The notes under the pieces are model-generated. The model was not told the DNA's origin, did not search any database, and saw nothing but the letters and a program-made list of their open reading frames with translations. From positions 141,106 through 205,105 of the forward strand of contig NZ_WOTA01000005.1 of the NCBI RefSeq assembly GCF_011516825.1: a stretch of 64,000 nt of DNA, in the 5' to 3' direction. A program made the translations under genes and the position numbers. Shown piece by piece: positions 1-8,915 of this stretch. How positions within the stretch are numbered: the first letter of the stretch is position 1; the number at the start of each line of letters is the position of its first letter. This DNA is from Acetobacter oeni (lineage in GTDB: Bacteria; Pseudomonadota; Alphaproteobacteria; Acetobacterales; Acetobacteraceae).

Positions 1-2
1 CG

Positions 3-1103
3 GTTTACGATGCTTTCGGTCAGCGGGCTGCGTCCATCATTTATAACACGCTGAATCAGTATCGTGTCGTGATGGAAGCGGCGCCGGAGTTTAGCGCGAC
101 CCCGGACACGATCAATCAGGTCTGGGTCAGTTCATCGGGCGGAAGTGCGGGCGGCGGGACGGTTTCCAATACGATCCGGGTGACCACATCAGACGCGGAT
201 GCGGGTAGCACCGCCAGCGAGACGGCAAGTGTCAGCAGTGAGAATTTCCGCAACCAGATTCAAAACCAGCTTGCGGGCGGCTCTTCCACGTCGACTGGTT
301 CGGCCGTGTCGACGGGCAGTGAGACGATGATTCCGATTACTTTCATTACGGACATCTATCCGTCCCGGACGCCGCTTGCAGTCAATCATCAGGGGCAGTC
401 GGTTGCTGCGACCATTTCGTTCAATATGGCTCGTGGCGCTGCGCTGAGCCGTGTGGTTGAGATCATCCAGAACGAAACGGTGAAACTTCATATGCCGTCC
501 ACGGTTCATGGCAGTTTTGCGGGAAATGCGGCCCAGTTTCAGCAGTCCGTCAATGATGAGCCGCTTCTGATTCTGGCGGCTCTGGTCGCCGTGTATGTCG
601 TGCTTGGCATTTTGTACGAGAGTTATGTTCATCCGCTGACTATTCTTTCGACACTGCCATCCGCCGGAGTGGGCGCGCTGCTGGCGCTGGAACTTTTTGG
701 CGAGGATTTCTCGCTGATCGCGATGATCGGGGTCATCCTGCTGATCGGCATTGTGAAGAAGAATGCCATCATGCTGGTTGATTTTGCGATCCATGCCGAG
801 CGGGAGACGAACTGTTCTCCTTTGGAGGCCATTCGCACGGCATGTCTGCTTCGTTTCCGGCCGATCATCATGACATCGCTCGCAGCCGCGCTCGGCGCGG
901 CGCCGCTGGTGTTCGGCAACGGTTACGGGGCGGAGATGAGGCGCCCTCTTGGTATTGCGATTGTGGGTGGGCTGCTGGTCAGTCAGGCTCTCACGCTTTA
1001 CACGACGCCGGTGGTGTATCTGACACTTGACCGCCTGGCGCTGCGTATCCGACGCCGTTCATGGAAAATACATCCTCACCATACCAACCCCCGGGAAGCC
1101 TGA
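3..1103 (+). CDS. RND multidrug efflux permease, C-terminal part (MdtB/MdtC-like)
   Basis: This is an inner-membrane proton-driven pump that works with a periplasmic adaptor and an outer-membrane channel. Only the last 366 codons are present; the frame is open from the window edge, so the gene starts upstream. The visible part holds the end of the periplasmic porter domain, which contains an unusual Ser/Thr/Gly-rich insert, and then the last transmembrane helices. The stretches [20 protein letters not shown] and [15 protein letters not shown] are hallmarks of the MdtB/MdtC/MuxB subgroup of RND pumps. The stop lies 5 bp before the outer-membrane factor gene, so the two form one operon. The family is certain; the substrate cannot be told. 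Confidence 0.95.
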   Translation, partial: VYDAFGQRAASIIYNTLNQYRVVMEAAPEFSATPDTINQVWVSSSGGSAGGGTVSNTIRVTTSDADAGSTASETASVSSENFRNQIQNQLAGGSSTSTGSAVSTGSETMIPITFITDIYPSRTPLAVNHQGQSVAATISFNMARGAALSRVVEIIQNETVKLHMPSTVHGSFAGNAAQFQQSVNDEPLLILAALVAVYVVLGILYESYVHPLTILSTLPSAGVGALLALELFGEDFSLIAMIGVILLIGIVKKNAIMLVDFAIHAERETNCSPLEAIRTACLLRFRPIIMTSLAAALGAAPLVFGNGYGAEMRRPLGIAIVGGLLVSQALTLYTTPVVYLTLDRLALRIRRRSWKIHPHHTNPREA

Positions 1104-1108
1104 CGCGG

Positions 1109-2668
1109 ATGAAGACGACGATGCCATGCTGCCACTCACTCCGCGCTATTTTCATGCTTGCGCCGCTGGCGCTGTCGGGCTGCATGGTCGGGCCTGATTA
1201 CAAGCGTCCGGCTGCAATCATTTCGCCTGCATTCAAGGAATTGCGGCCAGCGCCAGGCTGGAGTTATGCCACGCCGTCTCTGGCTGCGGCTCCGAAGGGG
1301 AAGTGGTGGGAGGTTTATAACGATCCGCTGCTGAACAGTCTTGAAGAACGCGTTTCCATCAACAATCAGAATGTCAAACAGTACGAGGCGCTTTATCGCG
1401 AGGCCCGGGCGGCGATCAATTCTATCCGGGCGCAGCTCTATCCGACGCTGAGCGGATCTCTGAGTTTCAACCGGAACAGCACGGGCCGAGGGTCGCGTAA
1501 TGCGTCGTCCGGTGTTCTGGTCAATTACGGGACCGGCTCTTCGGAAACGACATATACGGCATCCAACACGACCGAGACGACGTATGGGATGGGTCCGAGT
1601 GCGAGCTGGGATCTGGATTTGTGGGGCTCAATCCGTCGCCAGATTCAGGCGCAGGTCACGGAAGCACAGGCGACGGCGGCTGACCTTGCGAATGCAACCC
1701 TGTCCTATCAGGTTCAGCTTGCGACGGCTTATTTCAATCTTCGGTATCAGGACAGTCTGAAAGATCTTCTTCATCGCAATGTTCAGTTTTATGAGCGTTC
1801 GCTTCAGATTACGAACAATCAGTATCAGGCGGGCGTTGCTGACCCGACCGCTGTGCTTCAGGCCCGCACGCAGCTGGAACAGACACGCGCTGAGGAAGTG
1901 CAGGCTGGAATTGCGCGCGCGCAGTATGAGCACGCTATTGCTGTCCTGGCCGGTGAGGCGCCAGCCGATCTGAATATTGCTCCCGCCATGTTGCCAAGAG
2001 CGATCCCGGCCATACCGGTATCTGTGCCGGCGACGCTTCTTCAGCGTCGACCGGATGTCGCTGCGGCTGAGCGGCGCATGGAGGAATATAATGCCCGGAT
2101 CGGAGCGGCGATCGCGGCGTTTTATCCTGATGTGCAGCTGACGGCTTCCTATTCGTATAGTGGCGATCCTGTTGGCGCGCTTGTTCAGGTGGCGAACCGG
2201 ATCTGGTCGCTTGGCGCTGCAGCGACTGAAACCATCTTCGAGGGTGGCTCCCGGACGGCGGCGGTGCATGAAGCGAATGCAAATTATAACGCTTATACGG
2301 CCACTTATCGGCAGACTGTTCTGACGGCGTTGCAGAGTACTGAAGATCAGCTATCCAATCTGCGTATTCTGGCTGATCAGGCCAAGCAGCAGCAGATTGC
2401 TCTGAATGCTGCAAATCAGGCTGTGACTGTCTCGATGAATCAGTATCTTGCCGGCACGGAGATTTATACGACCGTCATCACAGCCGAAGTGACCGCGCTG
2501 TCTAATGCGGAGACCGCGCTGGCCATTCAGCAGAGCCGGATTATAGATTCTGTTACTCTTATCGGCGCACTTGGCGGAGGATGGGACCCGACCAGCCTGC
2601 CAAGCAAAGACTCGATGCAGACGGATAATCCGTTTCTTCCTTCATTTATCCAGAAGGATAAGAATTAA
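1109..2668 (+). CDS. Outer-membrane efflux lipoprotein, NodT/OprM family
   Basis: This is the outer-membrane channel of the tripartite efflux system whose pump is encoded just upstream. I chose the ATG at 1109 because the protein then opens with MKTT, a hydrophobic stretch and the lipobox LSGC with the lipidated Cys at residue 25. The next residues, MVGPDYKRP, are typical of NodT-family channels. An in-frame ATG at 1061 would overlap the pump gene and spoil the signal peptide. Two OEP repeats rich in coiled-coil helix follow, ending around residue 490. The length of 519 aa is slightly above the usual 460-500 because of a Ser/Thr-rich insert near residues 130-160. Confidence 0.95.
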   Translation: MKTTMPCCHSLRAIFMLAPLALSGCMVGPDYKRPAAIISPAFKELRPAPGWSYATPSLAAAPKGKWWEVYNDPLLNSLEERVSINNQNVKQYEALYREARAAINSIRAQLYPTLSGSLSFNRNSTGRGSRNASSGVLVNYGTGSSETTYTASNTTETTYGMGPSASWDLDLWGSIRRQIQAQVTEAQATAADLANATLSYQVQLATAYFNLRYQDSLKDLLHRNVQFYERSLQITNNQYQAGVADPTAVLQARTQLEQTRAEEVQAGIARAQYEHAIAVLAGEAPADLNIAPAMLPRAIPAIPVSVPATLLQRRPDVAAAERRMEEYNARIGAAIAAFYPDVQLTASYSYSGDPVGALVQVANRIWSLGAAATETIFEGGSRTAAVHEANANYNAYTATYRQTVLTALQSTEDQLSNLRILADQAKQQQIALNAANQAVTVSMNQYLAGTEIYTTVITAEVTALSNAETALAIQQSRIIDSVTLIGALGGGWDPTSLPSKDSMQTDNPFLPSFIQKDKN

Positions 2669-2689
2669 GGGGAAAGACATCAAAGGGTT

Positions 2690-2716
2690 AGCCTGTGGGT
2701 TTTGCACAGGCTTTAA
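2690..2716 (+). terminator. Stem-loop terminator of the efflux operon
   Basis: A perfect 8-bp stem, AGCCTGTG (2690-2697) with CACAGGCT (2705-2712), closes a 7-nt loop and is followed by TTTAAAA. It lies 22 bp after the efflux lipoprotein stop. The T-run is short, so termination may be partial. Confidence 0.6.
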
Positions 2717-2732
2717 AAAGAGTACCCATGCG

Positions 2733-2921
2733 TCAGAGACCGGAAGCGAAACGGCCTCTCATCTTTTGCTTTGCCAGCCGGTCCGCCCTGGCCACCAGCC
2801 TCACGGCATCCCGAACTTCGCGCCAGCCCGATCCGTAACGTCTCACATGGGCGATATATATGCGGCGGGTCTTCGTATCGGCGGCCAGTTCCCTGACCGC
2901 GTCCCATTCCACCAGCTTCAT
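2733..2921 (-). CDS. Small hypothetical protein
   Basis: This is a 62-aa open frame that I do not recognise. It is supported by an AAGGA ribosome-binding site a few bases before its ATG and by a protein-like composition: a Lys/Arg-rich, probably helical chain without a signal peptide or membrane segment. It sits convergent to the efflux operon and downstream of the OprB porin. An overlapping 83-codon frame on the same strand has no such start signal and is less likely. There is no functional clue. Confidence 0.4.
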   Translation of the reverse strand: MKLVEWDAVRELAADTKTRRIYIAHVRRYGSGWREVRDAVRLVARADRLAKQKMRGRFASGL

Positions 2922-2966
2922 CCTGTCCTTCTTTTCTTATGATACATGCTGAATAAATCAGCATTT

Positions 2967-4490
2967 TTACATGATCTGGATATGGCTTTTGAAGCCGAGC
3001 AGGGCAGCGTTACGCAGATTGTTCTGAGCGTTGGGATGAATATAATATTCAAAGAGCGGCGTGAAGATGATGCCCGGCATAATATGGATGGCGTAATTCG
3101 CTTCCATAACCATGGCACCCCGCTGAACACCTGTTGCATGGTTAGGCATGGTGCCTCCTCTGGCCATCAGATATTGTTCTGTCAGGGACACGCCTTTTGC
3201 GATTTTTGTATAGGTAAAGGCAAAACCCATCGTATCGAAGGGGCGTGAGCGGAGGAAGCCACGATTAAGCAGGGCACCGTAAGCGACGTATTCTCGCAGA
3301 GAGGTATGCGGATCGTTGTAGGTGATACCCCACAGGGCAGTCAGACCTGAATCCTTGTCACGATAGTGCAGCAGCCGCTGATCGAACATGGCCCAGGTTG
3401 CCCATGACGCACTGTGGGTTTTCTGTTTGGCTTTGGTCAGCGCGTAGGGGCGACCGTCTATATCCAGAAAATTGTCGCTCTGTGGCGTACTGAAGAGCTG
3501 AGCGCCGAGCTTATAATGTCCGGGAAGTGTGCGATGTCCGAAAATCGGCTCCCAGGCTGTTTCTATGGGGGCTGCGTAACCGATGATATTGGCGCCGTTG
3601 AACTTGAAGCCTGTTCTGTGCTGGTAAACCTGGTAAATACCATCTTCGATCGGATAAAGTCCTGTCTGAATATAGACTGACTGAGCGGGACGGCCACGCA
3701 CGCGGAAACCCCAGGTGGATGCGGGGTAACCGGCATCGAAATTGGTGTCGGTGATTCCTTTTGGACGGCCGCACATGCTTGCGTTCTGGAAGTTGCAGAA
3801 TAAGGGGCTGGCCGCGAAATCGGAAATTTCGGCCATACGGCCGGCGGCTATCGCGAGGCGTCCGCCGTAAAGCGTTTCCTCGCCATACATATACACCAGA
3901 TGGACAACGACATTTCCGCCGCCTCCGTAGGTTTCCGATGCGTGATTGAGCCAGTCACCAAACATGCGATTGGCCGTTGTTCCGTAACGACCCACCGTGA
4001 TCATATGGGTTGCGAAGCCCTGCCATCCCGCGAGCTTTTCCCAGTCGATATCGAGCTGCACCGCGTACTGGCCGGCATTGCTCGCGCCCTGCTTATAATT
4101 TACGAAACCGGGGTTGCTCCCGCGTGTCGGGGGTGTAATTGCACCTGCAAATTCGTTGGTATTGTCGATAAGAAGATTGATTCCTCTTGCGCGCAGCCAT
4201 GCCGACAGCGGGTTTTTAATGACGACTTCCGGGTGCGAAAACGCGGGCACCGAGGTCTGGGTCGTGGCGTTTGGCGGCAATGGTGTAGCGACGAGCTGGC
4301 TCGGGGCCGAACCGATATCGCGGTCCATGACCTGCGCCTGAGCAGGCGAGACATTCCCTGCCAGTAACAGGTATGAGGCGGCCATCGCGGCGACAGGGAT
4401 GCCTGAACGCCGGTAAGGCATATGACCCATAACGGCAACGGGGGAGCCGGTCACAGGGAACGAGCGGGCGAATGATGATGCAGGCTGCAT
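2967..4490 (-). CDS. oprB: Carbohydrate-selective porin, OprB family
   Basis: This is an outer-membrane beta-barrel channel for sugar uptake, relevant in a bacterium that oxidises sugars in the periplasm. The protein has 507 aa. A hydrophobic signal segment near residues 33-53 ends at an AQA site and is followed by the mature OprB barrel, with features such as LSAWLRARGINLLIDNTNEF and the final barrel strand ending in HIQIM. The first Met (4490) gives a long pre-signal stretch; ATG at 4430 or 4421 would give a normal signal peptide but neither has a better ribosome-binding site, so the start is open. It lies downstream of the gluconate permease on the same strand, suggesting a shared role in sugar or gluconate uptake. 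Confidence 0.9.
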   Translation of the reverse strand: MQPASSFARSFPVTGSPVAVMGHMPYRRSGIPVAAMAASYLLLAGNVSPAQAQVMDRDIGSAPSQLVATPLPPNATTQTSVPAFSHPEVVIKNPLSAWLRARGINLLIDNTNEFAGAITPPTRGSNPGFVNYKQGASNAGQYAVQLDIDWEKLAGWQGFATHMITVGRYGTTANRMFGDWLNHASETYGGGGNVVVHLVYMYGEETLYGGRLAIAAGRMAEISDFAASPLFCNFQNASMCGRPKGITDTNFDAGYPASTWGFRVRGRPAQSVYIQTGLYPIEDGIYQVYQHRTGFKFNGANIIGYAAPIETAWEPIFGHRTLPGHYKLGAQLFSTPQSDNFLDIDGRPYALTKAKQKTHSASWATWAMFDQRLLHYRDKDSGLTALWGITYNDPHTSLREYVAYGALLNRGFLRSRPFDTMGFAFTYTKIAKGVSLTEQYLMARGGTMPNHATGVQRGAMVMEANYAIHIMPGIIFTPLFEYYIHPNAQNNLRNAALLGFKSHIQIM

Positions 4491-4608
4491 CTTCAGTGAC
4501 TTTCTGACAGTCGTTTATGGGTGAACAGAGGCCGGAATCCGGAGTATTCTGCATTACAAACGTGTATGCAGATATCCGGTTCTTGATTCTGTCCGGAGTA
4601 TTTCAGGC

Positions 4609-5952
4609 TTAATGCACAAAAACTGAAGCAATCAGGCAGAACACAAGGCCGAAGACCGAGATCAGTGTTTCGAGAACGGACCAGGTTTTCAGTGTCTGCG
4701 GAACGGTCAGGCCGAGATATTCTTTAATCTGCCAGAATCCAGCGTCATTCATCGGACCCAGGGCGACAGAGCCGGCGCCGGTCACCAGGACCATGAGTTC
4801 CGGTGAGACGCCGGTTGAATGCGCGAGGATCGGGCCGACAATTCCGGAAGCGGTTGCCATGGAAACAGTCGCCGAACCGCAGGCGACGCGCACGATGACG
4901 GCGAGAAGCCAGGCGAGGATAAGCAATGGCATATGGGCACCGAGTGCGGCGTCCGTGATAGCTTTTGACACGCCGCTATCGACAAGAACTCGGCCAAAGC
5001 CGCCGCCGGCACCGATCAGCAGCATGATCAGAGCGGTCGGTCCAAGGCACTCGTTGGTGAAGCGAAGGATGGTCTCTTTGGAAAACCCGCGAGCGGTTCC
5101 GAGGACATAGAATGACATGATTGTCGCGAAAACCAGCGCAATATCGGTGTTGCCGATAAAATGCAGCACTGTGTTCAATGACGTATGCGGCGTGCTCAGC
5201 ACATCTGCCGCAGAGCCTGCGAGCATCAGGATAACCGGGGACAGAATGGTGAAGACTGTCACGGAAAACCCGGGAAGATTGGCGAGCGGTTCGTGATTGA
5301 CGAACTGTTCCGCGAGAGGATTGACTTCGGTGAGAGGGACGCGTGCGGCGGCAAATCGTCCGAAAAGCGGCCCTGCGATAATGGCGATCGGTGTTCCGAT
5401 GACGATTCCGTACAGGATCGTGTGACCGACATTGGCGTGATAGGCGCTTACGGCCAGCAGCGCCGCGGGATGTGGCGGGATCAGGGCGTGCGTGACGGAG
5501 AGAGCGGCGCCCATCGGGAGAGCGACCCGCAGGAGGGGCATTTTCGTGCGCTCTGCCAGGACGAAGACCAGCGGAATCAGGAGCACGAATCCGACTTCGA
5601 AAAAGACAGGCAGACCGACGAGGAGACCGATGACCATCATCGCCCAGTCGACACGATCCCGACCGGCAAAGTTTGAGATTGTTATGGCGATGCGGTCAGC
5701 GCCACCGGACTCAGCCAGCATTTTTCCGAGCATTGTACCGAGAGCGATGACGGTGCCGACATGACCGAGAACGTGTCCGGCGCCGGCTTCGAAAGAGCCA
5801 ACGACCTTATCGGCGGGCATTCCGGCGATGAGAGCCATGACAATCGATGTGACGAAAAGAACGATGAACGGATTCAGGCGGAGGCGCGCGATCAGAACGA
5901 TGACTGCTCCGATGGCGGCTGCCGCAAGAGAGATGGCAAAAACAGAGCTCAT
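4609..5952 (-). CDS. Gluconate:H+ symporter, GntP family
   Basis: This inner-membrane permease imports gluconate or a related aldonate with protons. I chose the ATG at 5952 because it is preceded by GGGGAGA about ten bases upstream and gives 447 aa, the normal GntP length; an in-frame ATG at 6012 would add 20 polar residues before the first membrane helix. The sequence is strongly hydrophobic with about 12-14 helices and carries family stretches such as GLLVGLPVFFEVGFVLLIPL and the C-terminal GAGSVALGPMNDAGFWQIKEY. It lies downstream of gno on the same strand, fitting uptake followed by oxidation of gluconate. Confidence 0.95.
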   Translation of the reverse strand: MSSVFAISLAAAAIGAVIVLIARLRLNPFIVLFVTSIVMALIAGMPADKVVGSFEAGAGHVLGHVGTVIALGTMLGKMLAESGGADRIAITISNFAGRDRVDWAMMVIGLLVGLPVFFEVGFVLLIPLVFVLAERTKMPLLRVALPMGAALSVTHALIPPHPAALLAVSAYHANVGHTILYGIVIGTPIAIIAGPLFGRFAAARVPLTEVNPLAEQFVNHEPLANLPGFSVTVFTILSPVILMLAGSAADVLSTPHTSLNTVLHFIGNTDIALVFATIMSFYVLGTARGFSKETILRFTNECLGPTALIMLLIGAGGGFGRVLVDSGVSKAITDAALGAHMPLLILAWLLAVIVRVACGSATVSMATASGIVGPILAHSTGVSPELMVLVTGAGSVALGPMNDAGFWQIKEYLGLTVPQTLKTWSVLETLISVFGLVFCLIASVFVH

Positions 5953-6216
5953 CCCGAGAAGTCTCCCCTTTCTGATGAATTGCTCAACGTTCTGAAACGA
6001 AGCGAACAACATTCACTGAAGTAAACGTGAAGGACATATTCTGGCGGAATTTCCGGAAGATCAGGTTTTCTGCCAGAAACGCATTATTCAGACTGCTGAC
6101 CGTGCCCACAGTTTGTGACGGCGCCATCTGCGCGCGCCTGTACCGATGATTTTACCGGGTGATCTGTGCTGGTGCGGAAAGCAGGCGGTCTTTCTGAAGG
6201 CCTCTTTGCGGAACGG

Positions 6217-6987
6217 TCAGAGAGAGGCAGTAATCCCGCCATCAACCATCAGGACATGGCCGTTTACGAAACTCGATGCGTCTGAAGACAGAAACACAGC
6301 CGCGCCGATCAGTTCCTCTGTCTGCCCCCAGCGGGCGGCGGGAGTGCGTTTGCAGAGCCACTCGGTAAAAGCCTTGTCTTCGACAAGAGCTTTATTCATT
6401 TCTGTCGCAAAGTAGCCCGGAGCGAGACCGTTGATCTGCAATCCGTGCCGTGCCCAGTCTGTTGCCATGCCTTTAGTCAGGTTTTTCACCGCACCCTTTG
6501 TCGCGGTGTAGGGCGCTATGCCGGGGCGGGCGAGTTCGCTCTGGACTGAACAGATGTTAACGATTTTTCCGCGCCCGCGCGGGATCATATGGCGCGCGAC
6601 GGCCTGCCCGACAAAGAAAACTGCGTTCAGATTTGTTGAGATCAGAGCGTCCCAGTCGGCACGCTTAAACTGATCCAGGGGTGCGCGGCGCTGAATCCCG
6701 GCGTTGTTGATAAGGATGTCGATCGGGCCGACATCGCGTTCGATGGCCTCGACGCCCTCAATTACGGCATTCTGATCCGTGACATCGAATGGCGCTGTTA
6801 CGGCTTTCAGCCCGTCTTTTTCCAGTGCGACGCGGGCGTCCTCAAGGCGGCCGGGATCGCGTCCGTTGAGCACGATTTCCGCGCCGTATTCAGCGAGACC
6901 TCTGGCCAGCGTCAGACCGATGCCGCGCGAAGCGCCGGTGACGAGCGCGCGTTTACCTGCAAGTGAAAAGAGACTGTTTTCGGGCAT
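6217..6987 (-). CDS. gno: Gluconate 5-dehydrogenase (SDR family)
   Basis: This cytosolic NADP-dependent enzyme interconverts gluconate and 5-ketogluconate. The 256-aa protein has the SDR dinucleotide motif TGASRGIG near residues 17-24, the NNAG motif near 93, and the Ser-Tyr-Lys catalytic set (S in ICSVQSE, then YTATK). From memory, long stretches such as QAVARHMIPRGRGKIVNICS match the Gluconobacter oxydans GNO enzyme, which makes this more than a generic SDR call. A GAGG ribosome-binding site precedes the ATG. A 264-bp gap separates it from the gluconate permease downstream, so they may share an operon or have separate promoters. Confidence 0.93.
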   Translation of the reverse strand: MPENSLFSLAGKRALVTGASRGIGLTLARGLAEYGAEIVLNGRDPGRLEDARVALEKDGLKAVTAPFDVTDQNAVIEGVEAIERDVGPIDILINNAGIQRRAPLDQFKRADWDALISTNLNAVFFVGQAVARHMIPRGRGKIVNICSVQSELARPGIAPYTATKGAVKNLTKGMATDWARHGLQINGLAPGYFATEMNKALVEDKAFTEWLCKRTPAARWGQTEELIGAAVFLSSDASSFVNGHVLMVDGGITASL

Positions 6988-7154
6988 TTGCGCCTCATTA
7001 CTTTTATTTGCAGGCAGTTTGCATCACCTGTCTCTTTTGTCCATGCTTTAACGTATCTCCCCACGAGGATTTCAGTTTTTACTGTTGGAGTGCGTTTTTT
7101 TTGCCAAAGCCGGATCAGTGGTGTGAATAAGGAGCCCCGGCACGGGCAGCAGGC

Positions 7155-8087
7155 TTAACCGGCGCCGCCGTCTGTTTCGCCAAGTGCGATCCGGACCTCT
7201 TCGATGAGTGCTTCGAGAGCGGGTGGCAGCCAGCGCGCTTCCCGCACATAGACGCCAAGGTCGGTGGTCGCGCCTGAGTCACGGAGCGGAATATGGACCA
7301 GGCCGGTATTCCCGGGCTCCAGCGCCAGCCAGGACTGGAAAGAAATACCGGCGCCACGGACGACCATGCGATTTGTCAGTTCGATGGAGCCCGTTTCCAT
7401 GATGATCTGCAACTGGTCGCGATACGGGCGCAGGAACGGCTCCATGACCCAGCGCAGGGACAGGGTGGAAGATGGCAGGATCAGCGGATATTTCAGGCAT
7501 TCCGCGACAGTGACGGATGTTTTCCGCGACAGGGGGTGGCCTTCGGGGACGATGGCGCCGACCGGAAAGGTAGCGACCGTGATCTGCCGGAGGTCGGTCA
7601 TCGGTTCCATCGAGAATGCGATTCCGACATCGGTCTGACCGCTGCTCAGGGCTCTGGCGATCATTCCGGGCGATCCGGCTTCGGCGTGAATAACGATGCC
7701 GGAATGGCGCGTCATCATCCGTTGCAGGATACGCGGGAGCAGGCCGCCCATGATACCGGCGACGGCCATGATGCCGAGGTGTCCTTCGTGACCGCCCTGG
7801 AGTGCCGCGATGCGTTCGTCGGTCCGGCGGGCGTCCTGAACGACGGTGACGATATGTCGTGCGATGATGTCGCCGGCGGCTGTGAGGACCATGCCTCCGG
7901 GGAGGCGGTCGAAAAGCGGGGCACCGATTTCCGCTTCCATCTGGCCGAGCTGCCTTGTCAGCGCGGATGGGGTGACGTTGAGACGCCGTGCGGCCTCGCG
8001 GATGGAGCCGTACTGACGCACGGCGTCGAAATAAAGGATGGCGCGGTCGTGCAGGCGCAGGACCTTGCCGGGGCGCCATTCCGTCAT
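7155..8087 (-). CDS. LysR-family transcriptional regulator
   Basis: This is a DNA-binding regulator of 310 aa. The winged helix-turn-helix lies near residues 20-60 (REAARRLNVTPSALTRQLGQ) and the rest is a periplasmic-binding-protein-like effector domain. Its ATG overlaps the stop of xdhC by ATGA, so it is the last gene of the xdhA-xdhB-xdhC operon and is probably made by translational coupling. That position is unusual because LysR genes are more often divergent from their targets. The inference is that it controls purine catabolism, possibly its own operon. The effector is unknown. Confidence 0.9.
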   Translation of the reverse strand: MTEWRPGKVLRLHDRAILYFDAVRQYGSIREAARRLNVTPSALTRQLGQMEAEIGAPLFDRLPGGMVLTAAGDIIARHIVTVVQDARRTDERIAALQGGHEGHLGIMAVAGIMGGLLPRILQRMMTRHSGIVIHAEAGSPGMIARALSSGQTDVGIAFSMEPMTDLRQITVATFPVGAIVPEGHPLSRKTSVTVAECLKYPLILPSSTLSLRWVMEPFLRPYRDQLQIIMETGSIELTNRMVVRGAGISFQSWLALEPGNTGLVHIPLRDSGATTDLGVYVREARWLPPALEALIEEVRIALGETDGGAG

Positions 8088-8905
8088 GGGCTGTTTCTCT
8101 TTCCGTGCAGGAACCGTTCGACGATTTCAGCTGTCACGAGAGCGGCGATGACAGCGGGACGTTTGTCACGGATGCCACGGTCACCGATCGGGCAGACGAG
8201 AGAGTTGATGCGGTCTTCCGGGATATTCATTTCTCTGAGCCCGTGTTCCAGCCGGCGACGTTTCGTCAGGGAGCCGATCATACCGACATAGGTCAGGTCG
8301 CCACGCTCGAGCAGTTCTGCCACGATTACGCCGTCCAGGGCATGGTTATGGGTCAGGACAAGGGCGCCGGCGCCCGGCGGCGCATCTCTGACGACGCGCT
8401 CCCATGTGGTGTCCGCAATGACTTCGACACCGGCGGGAACGGTTCCGAATTCTTCAGGCCGGGAGTCGACCCAGATCAGGCGAAGCGGGAGAAGTGCGAG
8501 AGCGGCGGCGAGAGCGCGGCCGACATGCCCGGCGCCGAAGAGGAGCAGAACCGGCAGACAGGCTATTCCGGTCGTAATGTGGGCGGCGAGGGTTTCGAGG
8601 CCCTCTGCATCAAGGCACTCGATTCCGACGGTCACGCTGCCGCCGCAGCACTGTCCGCTTTCCGGTCCGAGTTGCACGGTCAGTTCGCTGGTGCCGCCGC
8701 CGGAGGTAAGCATGGAGCGGGCTTTGAAGATGGCCCGCCATTCGAGTTCGCCACCGCCGATCGTGCCTGATGTATTACTGGCGCTGACGAGCATGAAGGC
8801 GCCGGCTTCGCGCGGTGTGGAACCGAGGGCCTTCAATACGGTCAGATGCGCGACAGGTGCGTTCTGCCGTTGCCAGTGGCGGATGGCCTCTATGGGATCA
8901 TCCAT
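8084..8905 (-). CDS. xdhC: Xanthine dehydrogenase accessory protein XdhC
   Basis: XdhC binds the molybdenum cofactor, helps its sulfuration and inserts it into xanthine dehydrogenase. I chose the ATG at 8905 (MDDPIEAIRHWQ), which lies ten bases after the xdhB stop; an earlier ATG at 9004 would run far into xdhB. The 273-aa protein has the N-terminal XdhC/CoxI domain with the conserved SGQCCGG stretch near residue 84 and a C-terminal Rossmann domain with LLFGAGHVGRA. Its gene is the third of the operon and overlaps the LysR gene by 4 bp. Placement and motifs agree, so the call is firm. Confidence 0.93.
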   Translation of the reverse strand: MDDPIEAIRHWQRQNAPVAHLTVLKALGSTPREAGAFMLVSASNTSGTIGGGELEWRAIFKARSMLTSGGGTSELTVQLGPESGQCCGGSVTVGIECLDAEGLETLAAHITTGIACLPVLLLFGAGHVGRALAAALALLPLRLIWVDSRPEEFGTVPAGVEVIADTTWERVVRDAPPGAGALVLTHNHALDGVIVAELLERGDLTYVGMIGSLTKRRRLEHGLREMNIPEDRINSLVCPIGDRGIRDKRPAVIAALVTAEIVERFLHGKRNSP

Positions 8906-8915
8906 CTGATTGTTC

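Noticed and set aside
7293..8291. Long open frame antisense to the LysR gene
   Set aside because: It mirrors codon bias of the real gene on the other strand, has no protein-like motifs and no start signal.
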